This document shows, piece after piece, positions 23,301-36,199 of a DNA stretch of 64,000 bases. The translations under genes were made by a program, and so were the position numbers. The stretch's first letter is position 1, and every line of letters starts with the position of its first letter. The stretch is taken from contig CM060171.1 of NCBI GenBank assembly GCA_030549775.1, positions 141,640,859-141,704,858 of the forward strand, read 5' to 3'. This stretch comes from Tamarix chinensis (lineage: Eukaryota > Streptophyta > Magnoliopsida > Caryophyllales > Tamaricaceae). The notes beneath the pieces were generated by a model. That model was not told where the DNA came from and ran no database searches. It was given only the letters and a program-made list of their open reading frames with translations.

Positions 23301-23769
23301 ATATTAAAGATATTATTGGCTTTTACATTGAGATATTAGATATATGGTGAAGGATATGGTTATTATGTTGAGATTGGTTCTAATCATTACTTCAGAGAGC
23401 ATGTCTTGAATGTTTGATTGGTAAGTTTTAGTATGTTCTAAATGAATGGTTATGAGTAGTATGTGGCTTAGTGATATGTGGCTATTTGATCTAATTATCA
23501 TATTTTGATCATCTCTTATATCTTCTACATTATTAATGTGATGCCTTGTATGCGTTATATGCAAGATTTTTATTTTAGTCTTGTATAATGGGTTACTAAG
23601 TACTGCTATACCAAAGGGTTTCACTTCATGGGCCACTACCTATTCAATAAGTAGTGGACTTTGTAGATTAGCTTGTAAAATCAATATAAGGCTAGTAGTT
23701 TAGATTGAGAGATAGGACTATACAATGTTCTTTTTGGTATCTTAGGTTTAGTTGTTCTTGGACTCTTAC
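20383..23769 (+). mobile_element. LTR-like element, TGTAAYACCC family, copy A (3' end lost)
   Basis: It starts with a decayed terminus TATAACACCATGAAATT, then has the family order: AT-rich start, C-rich block (20640-21720), AT-rich middle with TACTCTACTAAAATTTT and ACATTAGGATTTT, the block AATAAAATACTAATA followed by TTTAAAGTGAAA (near 22586), and repeats at 23005-23240. Its 3' end is interrupted by a reverse-strand family member at 23770. No coding domain exists; open frames in the C-rich block are compositional. I infer a solo LTR of a Ty3/gypsy element, perhaps Del/Tekay type. Confidence 0.55.
23005..23240 (+). repeat. Tandem hairpin repeats of copy A
   Basis: Six or seven imperfect units of about 30-36 bases of the form GCCTACCTATGGATCGGTAG plus TAGCCTTT. 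CTACC and GGTAG form short stems. They sit at the same relative place as the CCACCGG...AATAGTGG repeats of the other copies. Confidence 0.75.
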
Positions 23770-24900
23770 TGTAACACCCTAAAATTTACTACTAAAGAAA
23801 TTTAGCGGAAGCAAAACATCAAATTAACTAGATTTTACCATCATAATCGATGTATGTCTCGCTTACCATACCATCCTTATGTTAGTCACAAGGAAAACCG
23901 ATAAAATGTAAATAATGATAAATAGAAAAATGAGAGAAGTTTCATAAACATAAATATGACTTATGAGTTAGAGATTAATTCCAAGTAAAATATCCAAAAA
24001 TACAAAAAAAAGAGATATCATGTTTCCAAGAGTCTAAAAAGGTATCCGGGTGAACTACCATCCAGTTAACATGACTCTATGCCCAAAAGCCCTAGTATAA
24101 CAAATCAATCCACCCCATACAAAATATCATAGGCTGCAAAATCATTCAGTGGGTCATCATCAACCTACATACAAACATTAGGGTCATCTGCTCGTGGGAA
24201 TAAGCAACACTCATAAAAAAGATGGTTAGTACAATATATATTGAGTAAGGTGACAATACAATCGAGTCAGGAATACAAGCAATTAGATGCATTTACAATA
24301 GAAATTAAGCACACATACGAGATACATAAAATTTTACATAGTCATGCCTCATTATTAGATATAACAATAACTATTCTTTTATTTATATTGAGTTTAAAGA
24401 CCCCCACTATTCTTAAACCAATTGAGTTGTCTAAATTACCTCTTAGGGATAATACACTTAAGCCACTATTATCATTCGGTGGAATAGACCCAACACCTAT
24501 TAGGAAAAAATTCATCTAAGATTCTATTATTAAACTAGTGGAATAGTCTGAAACACCTCTTAGGGACAACACAGCTAAGCTATTATTATTATCCTATGGA
24601 ACAAACCCAACATCTTGGTCCTAACTCACGTAATCTTTCACTTTGAATAATTAATGTCTTATCTATTAGTTACTTATGTCAAATTATATTATCATTCACC
24701 TTGATTTTAGGGCCCCCACTATTTTTAATCTTGTGTAACATATTGATCCACTTCTCAGGGTCAAACACTCTTAAGGTACTATTATCATATAATAGAATGG
24801 ACCCATAAAACACCTCAGCCTAACTCATGTAGTATTTCACTTTAAATAATTAATTTTTGATTTTATAGGTACAAAACACAATTAAAGCATGTAAAGTACA
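23770..24900 (-). mobile_element. LTR-like element, TGTAAYACCC family, reverse copy A' (3' portion)
   Basis: TGTAACACCCTAAAATTTAC at 23770 is the reverse complement of a family 3' terminus. Next to it lie sequences shared with copy G (reverse-strand GGATGGTATGGYAAGC and ACATCGATTAYGATGGTAA) and the CTCGTGGGAATAAGC block seen in copies D' and G. Degenerate hairpin repeats with ACTATT words follow at 24360-24850. The 5' part is not recognisable, so the copy is truncated. The five bases before it are CTTAC. Confidence 0.6.
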
Positions 24901-27900
24901 ATCACATAAGATCACAAGGTCTTTCCCAAATGTTAAGATCCTTATACTTCCCTACAAACCCTAATTTCTCATTCTAAGCATAACTCCTTTTCTAGTTCTA
25001 TTTTATCAACCACATTTTTTATCTTTTCCTCAATCATTATTATTATTAGCATGGGCTTCTCCCTGTTATGTTATCCTATTTTCATGTATTCGAATAGTTA
25101 GTTTTTTAGTTTTTTTCAAGAATCAAACTCTCATTTCCTCTCTATATTAAACATATTTCAAAATTTTGATTTAATCATTATCCATTGTAAACAATTGTAC
25201 GATTGGCATTCTATAATTCAAGTCAATAAGTTCTTCTCCATTCATCTCTTAATTACAAAAGTTTGATTTTTGTTTGAATGCAAGTATATATTTTTATTCC
25301 ATTATTATTTCATTGGCATTTATAAATTCTTTTTTGTTATGTTATTAATCGTTGATGGTCATTATGAGATATTACATTAAATTATGTGTTCTTATAATTA
25401 CAAAGATGATAGTGTAAATTAATAGAGGATAGAAGGAATCAATGAATGAATAGGGTTTTGGATGTAGAATGAGATTTTAATTTATGATTCTAAGGATAAT
25501 CTAATTGAATTAATATATGGAATTGAAAGATTTTGTATCATAGATTATGATTTTAAACTAATTAGATTGATCACCTCATTAGTCTAAATTCTAATCAAAG
25601 CTAGGATGATGGAACTAATATGTATTGGTTAATTATCATCACAGGAGTAGCAAAAATGTTAATCATTAATCTTGTCTCTTAATTCATACAATTGTATGAT
25701 CTAAGCTTATGTGATTAAAGTTGTAGTTGATTTTTTTGTAATGTTACCATTACTTGAATCTAGTGTTCTTAACCTAGGTTATTAATTGGATAGATAGAAA
25801 ATTGAGAGCTTATTAAATTTATTAGAATTGAGGGAAATCAAGGAAATGAATTATTATGAGTTTCCATAAGTCAATAATAGAATGATGATTTATTCTTTTC
25901 TAGATAATTATTTGATACCCTAAGCTCATAATTGATTATCTCCTTCCAATATTCATACATTAGTGATTAAAGCATTTTATTACTTATCAATAGTATATAA
26001 TGTCATGATAGAAGTGAATGTTGTTAAATAACTAGGGTTTTGATATTAATCACGAGATTCTTGATTATAAATCATTCCTTATGGGTGCGACTCCTACTTA
26101 CCATTTACTACGTATTTGGAATTAGGATTTAATTGCTAAATTTGTTGTAAATATGCATTAGTATTTGAAGAGATCGACCCATTAATTGATCAATTATGCC
26201 AAAAGGAAGAATTATTAATATCAACCATAGATGTCTAAGCCAACATTTGATTTCCATTTAATTCCCTTATTCACAATTCAAATCTAGGTCAAGTCTAGGG
26301 CTAAATTCAAAGCCATAGTTTTGTTACTTAACCACAATCTTACCTTACATTAAAAAGTATTCTAAGTTAATCCTTAAGGCTAATGATGAAGGTCCAATTG
26401 GAAGTCAAGTAAAGTCTAATTCTAACTATTGTTATTTATCCATTTATCTCAGTAGCCCAATGAATTTCAACTTAAGGCCATCATATAAGTCCATGTTATA
26501 TTCCTCCATTCATGCTAAGTCATTTAAACTTACAAGGATCCACATTTTTAGGCCATGGTATAAGTCATTAGAAGTCTATTAGCCATATTTATAACTCATT
26601 AGATAGATCCTAGCAATCAAAAGATCCGTTTTAGGCATCTAATCATCTACTCAAGTCATGGTTAAGGAAAATGCCTGATTATCATGTTAAGGTCAATATT
26701 GGTCAACTAGGATATGTTTTCTCTTTACTATCTTTAATTCATCAATTAACTTAGTTAATCCTTGTAAACTTATAGATATTAGCATCTTAGATCACCTTAC
26801 ATGCATAAGGGAAATCAAGTATCACATGCTGAATGAAATAGGCAAGAAATGCAAAACTAGCCGAGACTAGTCAATAGGTTTTCAAGAACCAATCGATTGG
26901 TACCATATACTAGTCGATTGGTCTAGGCACTACGAAACCATCATAGTGGTGGTGAACTAGCTGATTGGTCAACCCTACAGTTCAACTAATGTGATAATTT
27001 TACCATATATATTTTTAGTAAATTTATTTTGTAAATATGGTAAAATTGCTTATAGTAACAGTTATGAGCGAATTGGTACTACCATCCAAATATACATTAT
27101 GAGGTATATATCACTGATAAATGACGATAAAGGAGCTCAATTAGATAGATACCTTTAATTATTGGGTTTGCATAGATGATAATGGAAAAATTTTGTAGGC
27201 GATATATGACCCAAATTGATCTAATAGAATTCATACTAAATTTCACCCCGACCCAAAACTCACCCCTCACAAATAAATTCATTCCGGCGTACTCGTCGAT
27301 AATAAATCCCCGGACCCATCAAACGTAGTTAAGATGATATCAAACAACTAGCGTCAATATCAAAATGAGACGTAGGCACATGGAGGGTGTGTTCGGCGAT
27401 AACGCCAAAGGTAATATTCCTGCCGATTAGGAATATGCAGTGCACTACATACGGATGGAGCTTTCAAATTAAATATAACATCATTGAATTATAAAAATGA
27501 ATGCACGTGATCTCCTGAAAATTCATGAGAAGGAAGTGACAGGATATCAAGGCCCCCGGTGTATTGTTAGCTCAACACCTTATCCCCGTATATTTCATTT
27601 CTTTTTCTTGGAGTAATATAGTTGGATTGGAGCAAATCATCTTTGAAATACTTTTTTTTATAAAATTTAATATTAAATAATTATCCAACCCATTTTTCTT
27701 AAAAAATAATTGTTTAATTTTCTTTTCAATTACACTGCATAGGAAATATAAAATGTAAAATATTTTTTCATTTTTTCTTACAATGATAGAAACACAACCC
27801 CTAAAATATATCTACGTCGATTTAGGATATGAATAACAAATAATTATCACTTATCTTTGATGAAAGTTTCTCAAGCAAAATAAAACCATCAAAAACTTAT

Positions 27901-28039
27901 TCTTGAAAGAATTATCTTTTGAATTATTTAGAGTGATACATATACATAAATTAGTCACCCATAAAAACCAACACCCTATTGTTCTTGGTCAAGGTGGTCG
28001 AGTTTATTGTTCATATATTAATTAGCATCAGTCCTAACT
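24901..28039. other. Unassigned AT-rich stretch
   Basis: I find no gene. At 26870-26990 several copies of AATCGATTGG/TAGTCGATTGG words occur; similar words fill the SIRE-like LTR at 48960-49530, so this may be a remnant of such an LTR. At 27388-27801 GAGGGTGTGTTCGG and its approximate inverse AACACAACCCC could bound a MITE, but I see no clear target duplication. Confidence 0.4.
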
Positions 28040-28311
28040 CAACACAAACTCTACTAGGCCTATCAAGTTTACCCAATATGACTCAATCCTGAAATAATTC
28101 GAATCTAAACTAACTCAACTTGAACCTAACCGACTTGGCATATTAATCTAATACAACTCGAACCTACAACCACCCGAACACAACTCAAACAATAAAATGA
28201 TCCAAACAATAAATGACCCATCTAACCCACAATCAACCCACAAAGGAAAATAATCCACACAAAACCTAACCCATGAACTACCCGACCTACAACAACTTGA
28301 TTGTAATACCA
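28040..28311. repeat. hAT-like low-complexity block (ACCCAA/ACCTAA words)
   Basis: Repeated words such as CTAACCCA, ACCCGA, AACTCAA and GACCTACAA resemble the reverse complement of the GGGTCGGGTT-rich ends of non-autonomous hAT elements (compare 29914-30290 and 55765-56430). No terminus can be assigned. Confidence 0.35.
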
Positions 28312-29913
28312 CATTTCTAACTAACCCTAATTATATATACTAATTTCAAAATGTATTATATTATTCATAATTAATTATATAAATGATTGTAGGATATTTT
28401 ATGTCTTTAAAATTATTTTGAGTGATTATGTTGTAATTGATGCTTTACGACTAGATGCGATTTCTTCATAAAATATTATTCATATATATGAACTTTTGAG
28501 CTATGAAAATATTATTGTAAAATTTTATTTGAGTTATTTGTATTATAAATATATAATTTTTTGTTTATTTTTATTTGTATCTTCTATCCCTTTTGAATTT
28601 TATATATCATATACAATTTGGGTTAAAAATTATGAATATATATATATATATGTCAGAAATGAGTAAACAGGAGTATCTGAAATTTTTTTATTTAAGAAAT
28701 AGTTATAATATTTTTTCCTTGTAATTACATCAAAAGTTTGTTAATTCATCTATCATATCAATATTTTAGATACCAAACATTGTTGTAAATTCATGCAATT
28801 TTATGTATGAGTTTATAATAATATTTTAAGGGTTTCCATATATTTTCATATTTTTATGATCTTATTTGCTATTTTTCTTAATTTTGGTCTCTTTATAGAT
28901 ATTTTTGCCACTAAAATATAGTATGCAAATCCTAAATTTTCTATTCACCCATAAAATTCCTTCCTTAAACTTTCATTATCACATTTTTTTATCAACTTGG
29001 CCATGATCTCATTCATTTAACTAAAATTTAAATAAAAGTCACTTCCTTACACTTTCTATCTATGTTACTTGTGTCCTTTTTGCTTTTCTTACACCCAACC
29101 TTCTTAACTTGCCTTCCCTATGCTTGAACTTGACCTCCTTTGACCTTGGACCTACACACCATCACCTCCCCCATCCCTTGATTGATTGCAGTTTTTATAG
29201 CTTCATTAAACCTAAATACACACGACCATCTTACACACTCAACCACCTTATACTTTATCATTTATGTGTATAAGAAGCTACACATCCCCTATCTTGGATG
29301 CATATTTTTTTGGTTACCCTCCCTTATTTATACCCCATATATCTTGATTTATTTTCATTTATCTTTTTTCTCATTTGCACCTCTTAGTTGATCCCACCTA
29401 TCTCTTTTATCTTGTTTTTTTACCCTATGTTCTTAAGCTTGTTTGGCCTAAACAAAATGCACACCTCTCTTATCTCCATTTTTCTTGTTGGTTTTTCTTC
29501 TCTTATTCCCTTGAACTAGTCTTGTCATATTTACTTAAATATAATAGTGTTAGATTTTGGAGAAAATTTGAAGAGTTATCTTTTTCATATTTTTCTTGTT
29601 GTACGTCAATCCTTATTAGGCATAACCCTCCTCCTTTTGATTTTAATTATTTAGTTGCCTAATTAATTTTAAATGTTTTATATTATGGTTATTTTTATTG
29701 AATTTTATATTTTTAAGGAGAAAGAGGAATAGGTGGGAGCTAAGGCTTGTGGTAGTTCTTTGTTATTATTTTTTCTACTTTACTTGGGAAAGAGGTAGCC
29801 AATATGTTCCTATTAAATATATGAAAGTCATATGATAGCAATTATGTGGTCTCTTATGTTATATTTACATGTAATTTATGTTTCCTTGTAATTTTATGAA
29901 TAGCATGCATGCA
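28312..29913 (+). mobile_element. LTR-like element, TGTAAYACCC family, copy B (partial)
   Basis: TGTAATACCACATTTCTAAC at 28312 matches the family 5' terminus and is preceded by TTGAT. A weakly C-rich block follows at about 29040-29450, and sequence after 29690 resembles the equivalent part of copy G. Hairpin array and 3' terminus are missing. The open frames at 29182-29662 are compositional. Confidence 0.45.
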
Positions 29914-30290
29914 TAGAGGTGGTAAACGGATTTTTTGGGTCAGGTTGATATGGGTTGGGTCAACTTCGGGTTACTATACAATTGAGTCAGGTTTGGGTCT
30001 AATTCGATTCGGATGTGTTTTGGGTTGTGTTGCTTTGGGTCGATTTGGGTTCAATTTGGGTTAAGTGACAGGTCAGGTTGATATTGAGTTCTTGGTGTTT
30101 CTTAGGTTCGGGTCTATTTCAGGTTTGACTCGGGTCTATAGAATTTGGGTTAAGTTTTGGTTCAGGTTTGAGTCACTATATGGGTCGGGTGTGAATTAGA
30201 TCAACTAAGTGTCAGATCTATCAGATTTTTTGAATTCGAGTCTATAGATTTTGGGTTAAATCAAAAGGTTCAAATTGGGTATTATTTATA
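29914..30290. mobile_element. Non-autonomous hAT element end (partial)
   Basis: TAGAGGTGGTAAACGG resembles the terminal repeat of a large plant hAT group (C/TAGAGGTGGCAAACGGG). It is followed by GGGTC-, GGTTGGGTC- and TTTGGGTT-type repeats. I do not find the opposite end, so it is truncated or interrupted. Confidence 0.5.
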
Positions 30291-33179
30291 ACATTATGAA
30301 TCATGATCGAGAACGAGTTGAAACATGAAAATAGGAACTTGCATGAAATAAAATAAGATCAAATTATTTTTAATTTTTATAAATTTAACTTTAAGCATTT
30401 TTAGAACACTAATAAAATCTTTGAACACAATGCCACCACAATTTAAAATAAGAGGGTTTTTCCCTAGCCATAATAGTATAACATTATCCTATTATGATTA
30501 GTTTGGTTTTAGCTTCTTTTGTTATGGTTTTTGAATTTCTCGGTGTCACATTGTCACTATTTTTTATTTTCAATAATAATTTTTAATATACAATAAATAA
30601 ATATGTGATAAATGAAAATCACAATTATTAATAACTGTATGAAAAATGAAATATCAATGTTGTCTTAGGATTATAAACCCTACATCACTTCCAATGAATT
30701 TGTCTCAATGCCTAACTTAGTAAAACAATACTCCATCATAGCACACTAAATTTTATATTGTGTGTCTAATGTCTTAATAAAATTATCTATATTATAAATA
30801 TGTCGCTAGATATTTATTATGGTCACAACATAGCTAATAAGTGATAATACATTGCCCTTTACACCTCAAATCACAATTAAATTTTTCATGATTTCCTACA
30901 TTGCTTTTCCTGCATTATTCATGTTTAATTTACATCAACATGTATATCACACATTTCCTTTGTTCTTATAGTTGCTTACATGGTGGACCATGCCCTTCAC
31001 TTGTTAATTATTTCATTTCTTGATATTATGGCATGATATTCTAGTAGCAAGTGCATGGTATCCTCAATAATATTCTTTGGTCACAGTCCAGAGTCCTTTG
31101 ATCTCCTCCTATTTCAATTCATTCAAATAACCCATATTAGTGTACATATCATTTCTAACATCTCGTCATCTAAGTGTTAGATTATGAAATAGACCCAATC
31201 AAGTTCATTGACTTTTCATAGTGTACAACTTCACTATGGATTATCATCATCCAAATAACATACTTGGGTAATTGGGCAATCATCAATCTCATGCACCAAA
31301 GTCTAAGTTGCTTGTTCACACATCTCACACATTGGTTCATTTGTACCTTTCTCAACAACCTCTTTTTAGTTAATAGCTACTCCTTACAAGCCTTTGATTA
31401 TTTGAAGTATTAATCTTAATTTGATATTCTTAGTGAGGATTGTGAGGTGCTAGATTTGTTATCATTGCAAACTTGATGATGATGACTCATTCTTGGCTCC
31501 CTTTAGATCATTTAGCTCAATATCATGCCTAGCTAATATTATCCCTAGTTGGTTGTAAATTTAATAAAGCTTTAAAATATCCAATAGTTTCATAGGTTGT
31601 AAAATAGGTCATAATAAATTTGTATTCTTTCGCTAAGAGCCATTATCTAACAATTTCATGATATATCTCAAATCTGTTGCATTTCAATAATTATGAACTC
31701 ATGTTCTAATCTAAACCATTTGGATGAAGTCAAAAATACCTTCTATTATGGGTTACTTATACATCCTCCCATACCCATATATCTGACTCATCTCCAACTC
31801 ATTACACACAATCTTCTTCTAATAGGTGTTTCCTCAAGCATATTCTTTATCCTTGATTTGATATGAGAGATGAGTTGAATTGATTAAGGCCTAAAAAGCC
31901 CATATATTCTTTATCTTTTCAACTTTTACTTATATTGAACATAGTTGTTAATATTTAATACTAGTTCTATATATTTTTAAAGTCATTTATTGCTTGTTAA
32001 ATTACAAATAAATTTATTAAATTGGATCAATTAGTTTATAACCATAGATGCATTTGCTCTTCATATTTATAAGTTTGGCGACTGAGCTGTTTGATGTGGT
32101 GTCAAATGGAATGGATTGGAATTTCTAGTAATGTGTTGTCATAGATTCTATGTTATCCTAAGATACTATTATATTAGGGAAATTCAATTTACAATATGAA
32201 AATATTAAACATTCATATATAAAATAAATCAACATCAAAATAAAAATACTAGAAATATAATTTATTTAATGAGTTAACTCAATTTTAGTTGGCTGCAATT
32301 ATTATAAATATCTCACTTTTCATTTATTTAGTTATAAAACAAAACTTACCGTTGAAGATGCACATTTTAAAGTAAATTTATAATATTATAACTTAGTTAC
32401 CCTTTTTATATTAGTAATTAACTTATTATATCATAATTCCATAAACAAATTGACAGATTATCTTTCAAGTTTCAATCAATCTTGATTTTTAATCTCCAAC
32501 ATCATTAATCATCTAATAAAAAAATTTAAGAGCACACACGTAGAAGATAAGGTGAGCATCCATTGAAGTATTATTAATGATCTACCAATTTTACAAAAAA
32601 AAAAAGAAGAAGTTTTAGCAAAAATAATATATTTAATTAATTGAGTACAAAGGAACGAGTTTAATATTTATGAATTGAAATTTTACTAAAATGAGAGTAG
32701 ATATTTAAAATAAAATAAATAAATATTGCTTTAGTTAAAAAAATATTAAAAATGATATAATTTACATATGATATGGACTACTAGTATATTGACATTATAA
32801 ATTAAGGAGTAAAAAATCATATTACAAATGCTAAAGCTATAATTAATGTAAAATTTCAAAATGAGTAAAAATATATATACTATCACAAAATATAACTAAC
32901 ATACCAACTAACAAATATTGTCAAAGGGATTTAGTATTATAAAGTATAAAGATGTAAATGTTAAACATGTTGTGAATAAATTACATATATAATTTAGTCT
33001 CCAACTTTAATTAGGGTTAGAAATACAAATTACTTGTATCTTTAAATTAAATGATAATTATCATTAATAATAACATTATATATATTATTATTAAATTTAA
33101 ATACTATGAGAAAATAAAATAAAAATCTTAAAATGATTAAATTTTATTTAAAAGTCTCATTTTTACTTATTTTATTTTT
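30291..33179. other. Unassigned AT-rich stretch
   Basis: I can support no gene. On the reverse strand near 31300-31370 a broken frame reads CEMCEQAT, stop, TLVHEIDDC, vaguely like a gag zinc knuckle, with many stops around it; this could be an old gypsy gag but is too weak to call. Confidence 0.3.
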
Positions 33180-35605
33180 TATACATTAAATACTAAATAT
33201 TTTTTTAACACCTTATCCCCTCTTAAATATTTCACTTACTGCTTATTTTTCTAAGTCTCTTAATTTTATATTACTATAATGAGATATTAGTTAAAATATT
33301 TCTAATTTTATAATAACTTTATTTTTTTCCTAATATTTCACCTAAATCTTATTTTTTCCTAAATATCTATATCTTATTTTTCCTCCAAATCTAATATACT
33401 ATTTTTATTTTACCCCTTATTTCTACTCGTCTATCGTGCCCCCCCCCCAAATTTCTCCCCAAATCTCTCTCCCTGTATCACTCCTTATCTCACTCCATGC
33501 AAAGTTTGCGTCATAAACCCATCCTCATTCCTTGTCACCCCTCTCCTGGTCGCCCCATCTACATCACTACATGTATACATACATATACACACATACAACA
33601 TACTCTACAACCCTTTCCCCTCTTAGCCCTCCTCTACATACATAACACACGCATACACACACCACAGAGCCCCAACCACCTTCTCCATTTCTGTGTCGCC
33701 CAACCAACGACAACACTCCAGCCCATCCTTACCACCTCGGCACCCCAACCCCTTTCTCCCCTCCATTTTTGTCTGCCTACTAGTGCACCACCTAGCTCTA
33801 GCCTCCTCCCTCTGCACTTTCAACACCAACCATCACCATCATCACTGCTCTAACTCAGTAGAATCTCCTAGCTCCTCACCTCCTCCACCCTTCCCCCCCC
33901 CCTTTTCCTCCTTCCTTCATCTTATTCCTACATACTTACCACCACCACAACATTACCAACTTCCACCAATCGATCCTACGCCACCTCCCTCCTCCTCCTT
34001 CCTAGCCAAGCATCACCCCTATCTACACCAGCAACCCAGCCTCTACACCATCTTTCTCCCGCGGCACCACAACACCCAACCACTACCTTCCTCCTCTTCT
34101 CCCTTCCCCCTTGCCCATGTATGCATCCACCACTGCCATCCTCACCTTTGACCACTAAAGCCTCCAACTCCAACACTTCCTGCACAACCATCTCCCATCC
34201 CCACGGCTAGCCACCTCGGGTTAGCCACCTCCAGCCTCCATCGTGCATGCCTCACCATCACCCCTCCAACCACCCTTCTCCTTTCCTCCTACACCACCTC
34301 AGCCTTTGCATGCACTACCGCTGCCTTTCCTTCTCTCCTTCATTTGCAGCCCTCCCTATTGAGCCCTCTTCCAGCCTTCACCTCCTCCCTGTCACAGACC
34401 TTCCTATTTTCCCTACACCCTCCACCAAGCTAACAACACCCTCCATCGTAGCATCTAGAAGCCACCAATTCCTCCTAGATGAGCCACTCTGCATCAAATC
34501 CAACCACCCAAGTCCCAACTAACACCTACACCTCCCCGCTACCCCCTTTTTCCCTTACGTGCATGGCTCCTAACGTGAGTTGTGTTTGTGTAACATTTAT
34601 TTTGGTATCCATTATTAGTAAGTAAGGGTATTTTGGTAATTTTTGGAAGATAAATATTTTATTTTTATACTTATTATTTTACTTGATAGATATTAATTGG
34701 GTATTTGTGGTATTATTTTTTGGTATGAAAATTTGATTAGCGAGACTTCATAATTTTAGTAGGATACCACTATTTTTACATTTTTGTTGGAATTCAGGCA
34801 ATCTTTATACTCTACTAAAATGATAAATATTGCATGATATCACATTAGGGTTTTTATGTGTGAAATATGTTAAGCATGATTCGTTACATTAAAATTGTGT
34901 GGAATTTATTGTCATCATGAAAATTGATAAAATAAACATGTTATCTAATGTAAAATATGTTGGGTACAAGAATATGATTAAAATGATTCTAATGTCTTAA
35001 AAATATTTTGTATGATATGTATGTATAAAATAATAGGTTGAGCACGCTTAGAAATATTTGTAGTATAACTATTATTGATATGTGCCCTAGGGGTAATTTT
35101 GTCATGTTGTATGTGTTATGATTTTTATCCTGAAAAGTAAGTCTAATATATTATATATATATTGTTGAGCATGATATTATGTGATTCTGAATGTATTAGA
35201 TATGCATGCTAGGGTTTTATGTGCAAAATTATGTATAAGGGAAAAATGGCCATTTGATATACCTAATAATTTAATTACATGATAAATAATTTATTTATGG
35301 TATTTTAGCCTTTTCATGAAAAAATAATAAATAACATGGATTTAGTATTTTAAATGGATTATAATCTGGTAATTTTGGCCTTAGGGGTATTTTGGTCATT
35401 TTTGACCTAATATATCCATATGTGAATAATTGAGACTAGGATAGCTTTAGTATAATTTAATGATTGACATCGATATTGACCTTGATAATGGTTTTCTTAA
35501 ATGATTGGAAATAAGCAAAAATGATTAAGGATGAAAATTGGATTTATCTGTATTGTATGCGATTTTATGGTCTCCTTAATAAAATACTAATACTAATGGT
35601 TTATT
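33180..35605 (+). mobile_element. LTR-like element, TGTAAYACCC family, copy C (3' third missing)
   Basis: The 5' terminus is not visible. The C-rich block spans 33420-34560 and is followed by the family middle, with TTTTGGTAATTTTTGG, TACTCTACTAAAATGATAAA and CACATTAGGGTTTTTATG aligning to copies A and D. The conserved TCTCCTTAATAAAATACTAA occurs near 35572, and homology ends just after it, where a hAT transposase fragment begins. The many proline- and serine-rich open frames on both strands here come from C-rich low-complexity DNA. Confidence 0.5.
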
Positions 35606-35624
35606 TTAGTTATGGAAGTTGGAA

Positions 35625-36199
35625 ATTATTATGCTAGTAATCTTTTGGATCCTGAATAGCAAGAAGTAAATAAGAAAAGGAGCTTAGTTTGGAAAAAATT
35701 TCTGAGGCTTAAAGGAACCAAGGCTAAAGATAGAAAAGAGAGAGCACTTTGCAGCCATTGTAAGGTGGCTTCTTTCATGGCTAGTTCACATTATCAAACA
35801 ACAAATCTAAAATGACATCTTGATAAATGTTCATCATATCAACAAACTATGAAAGTAGAATCTAATGTTTATGACTAAAGGATCTATAGAGATCTATTTG
35901 CAAGGGCTATCATCAAACATGAGTATGCATTCTCTTGGGTTGAACACAAAGGTAAGAGAGAAATTCATCCATACTTGAATAATCAAGTTAGAACCATTTG
36001 TAGAAATACTAAAAAATCAATCGTATTGAAATTGCATTCAAACTTGAAAATTGAGCTTATGAATTATCTTCCTAGCATTTCCGGTCATATTTTTCTAACT
36101 TCTAATATGTAGACTTCTTGTCAAAATGAGAGATATATGTGTTTGATTGCTCATTTTGTGGATGATAATTAGAAGTTGAATATTAGAGTACTAAATTTT
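35625..36199 (+). pseudogene. hAT transposase N-terminal part with BED zinc finger, dead
   Basis: The forward frame reads VWKKFLRLKGTKAKDRKE, CSHCKVASF, HYQTTNLK, stop, HLDKC: a BED zinc finger (C-x2-C...H-x3-C) as in Ac/Tam3-type and RICESLEEPER-like proteins. Further on come AIIKHEYAFSWVEHKG, GHIFLTSNM, stop, TSCQNERYMCLIAHFVDDN and KLNIRVLNFC, matching the start of the hAT catalytic region (family: SLTSDLWTS...YICLTAHFID.NWKLN). At least five stops break the frame. It ends at 36199, where an LTR-like element begins, so the catalytic centre and the hAT dimerisation domain are absent. The protein would have cut and moved hAT elements with 8 bp duplications. Confidence 0.8.

Noticed and set aside
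23009..23350. 113-codon frame with repeated YLW/SSL motifs
   Set aside because: It reads through tandem repeats of copy A, without an upstream promoter or domain.
31300..31370. Reverse-strand CEMCEQAT...HEIDDC as a gag zinc knuckle
   Set aside because: Wrong spacing, an internal stop and no surrounding gag similarity.
33497..34522. Several proline- and serine-rich open frames on both strands
   Set aside because: They arise from a C-rich block of an LTR-like element, overlap each other in different frames and match no domain.
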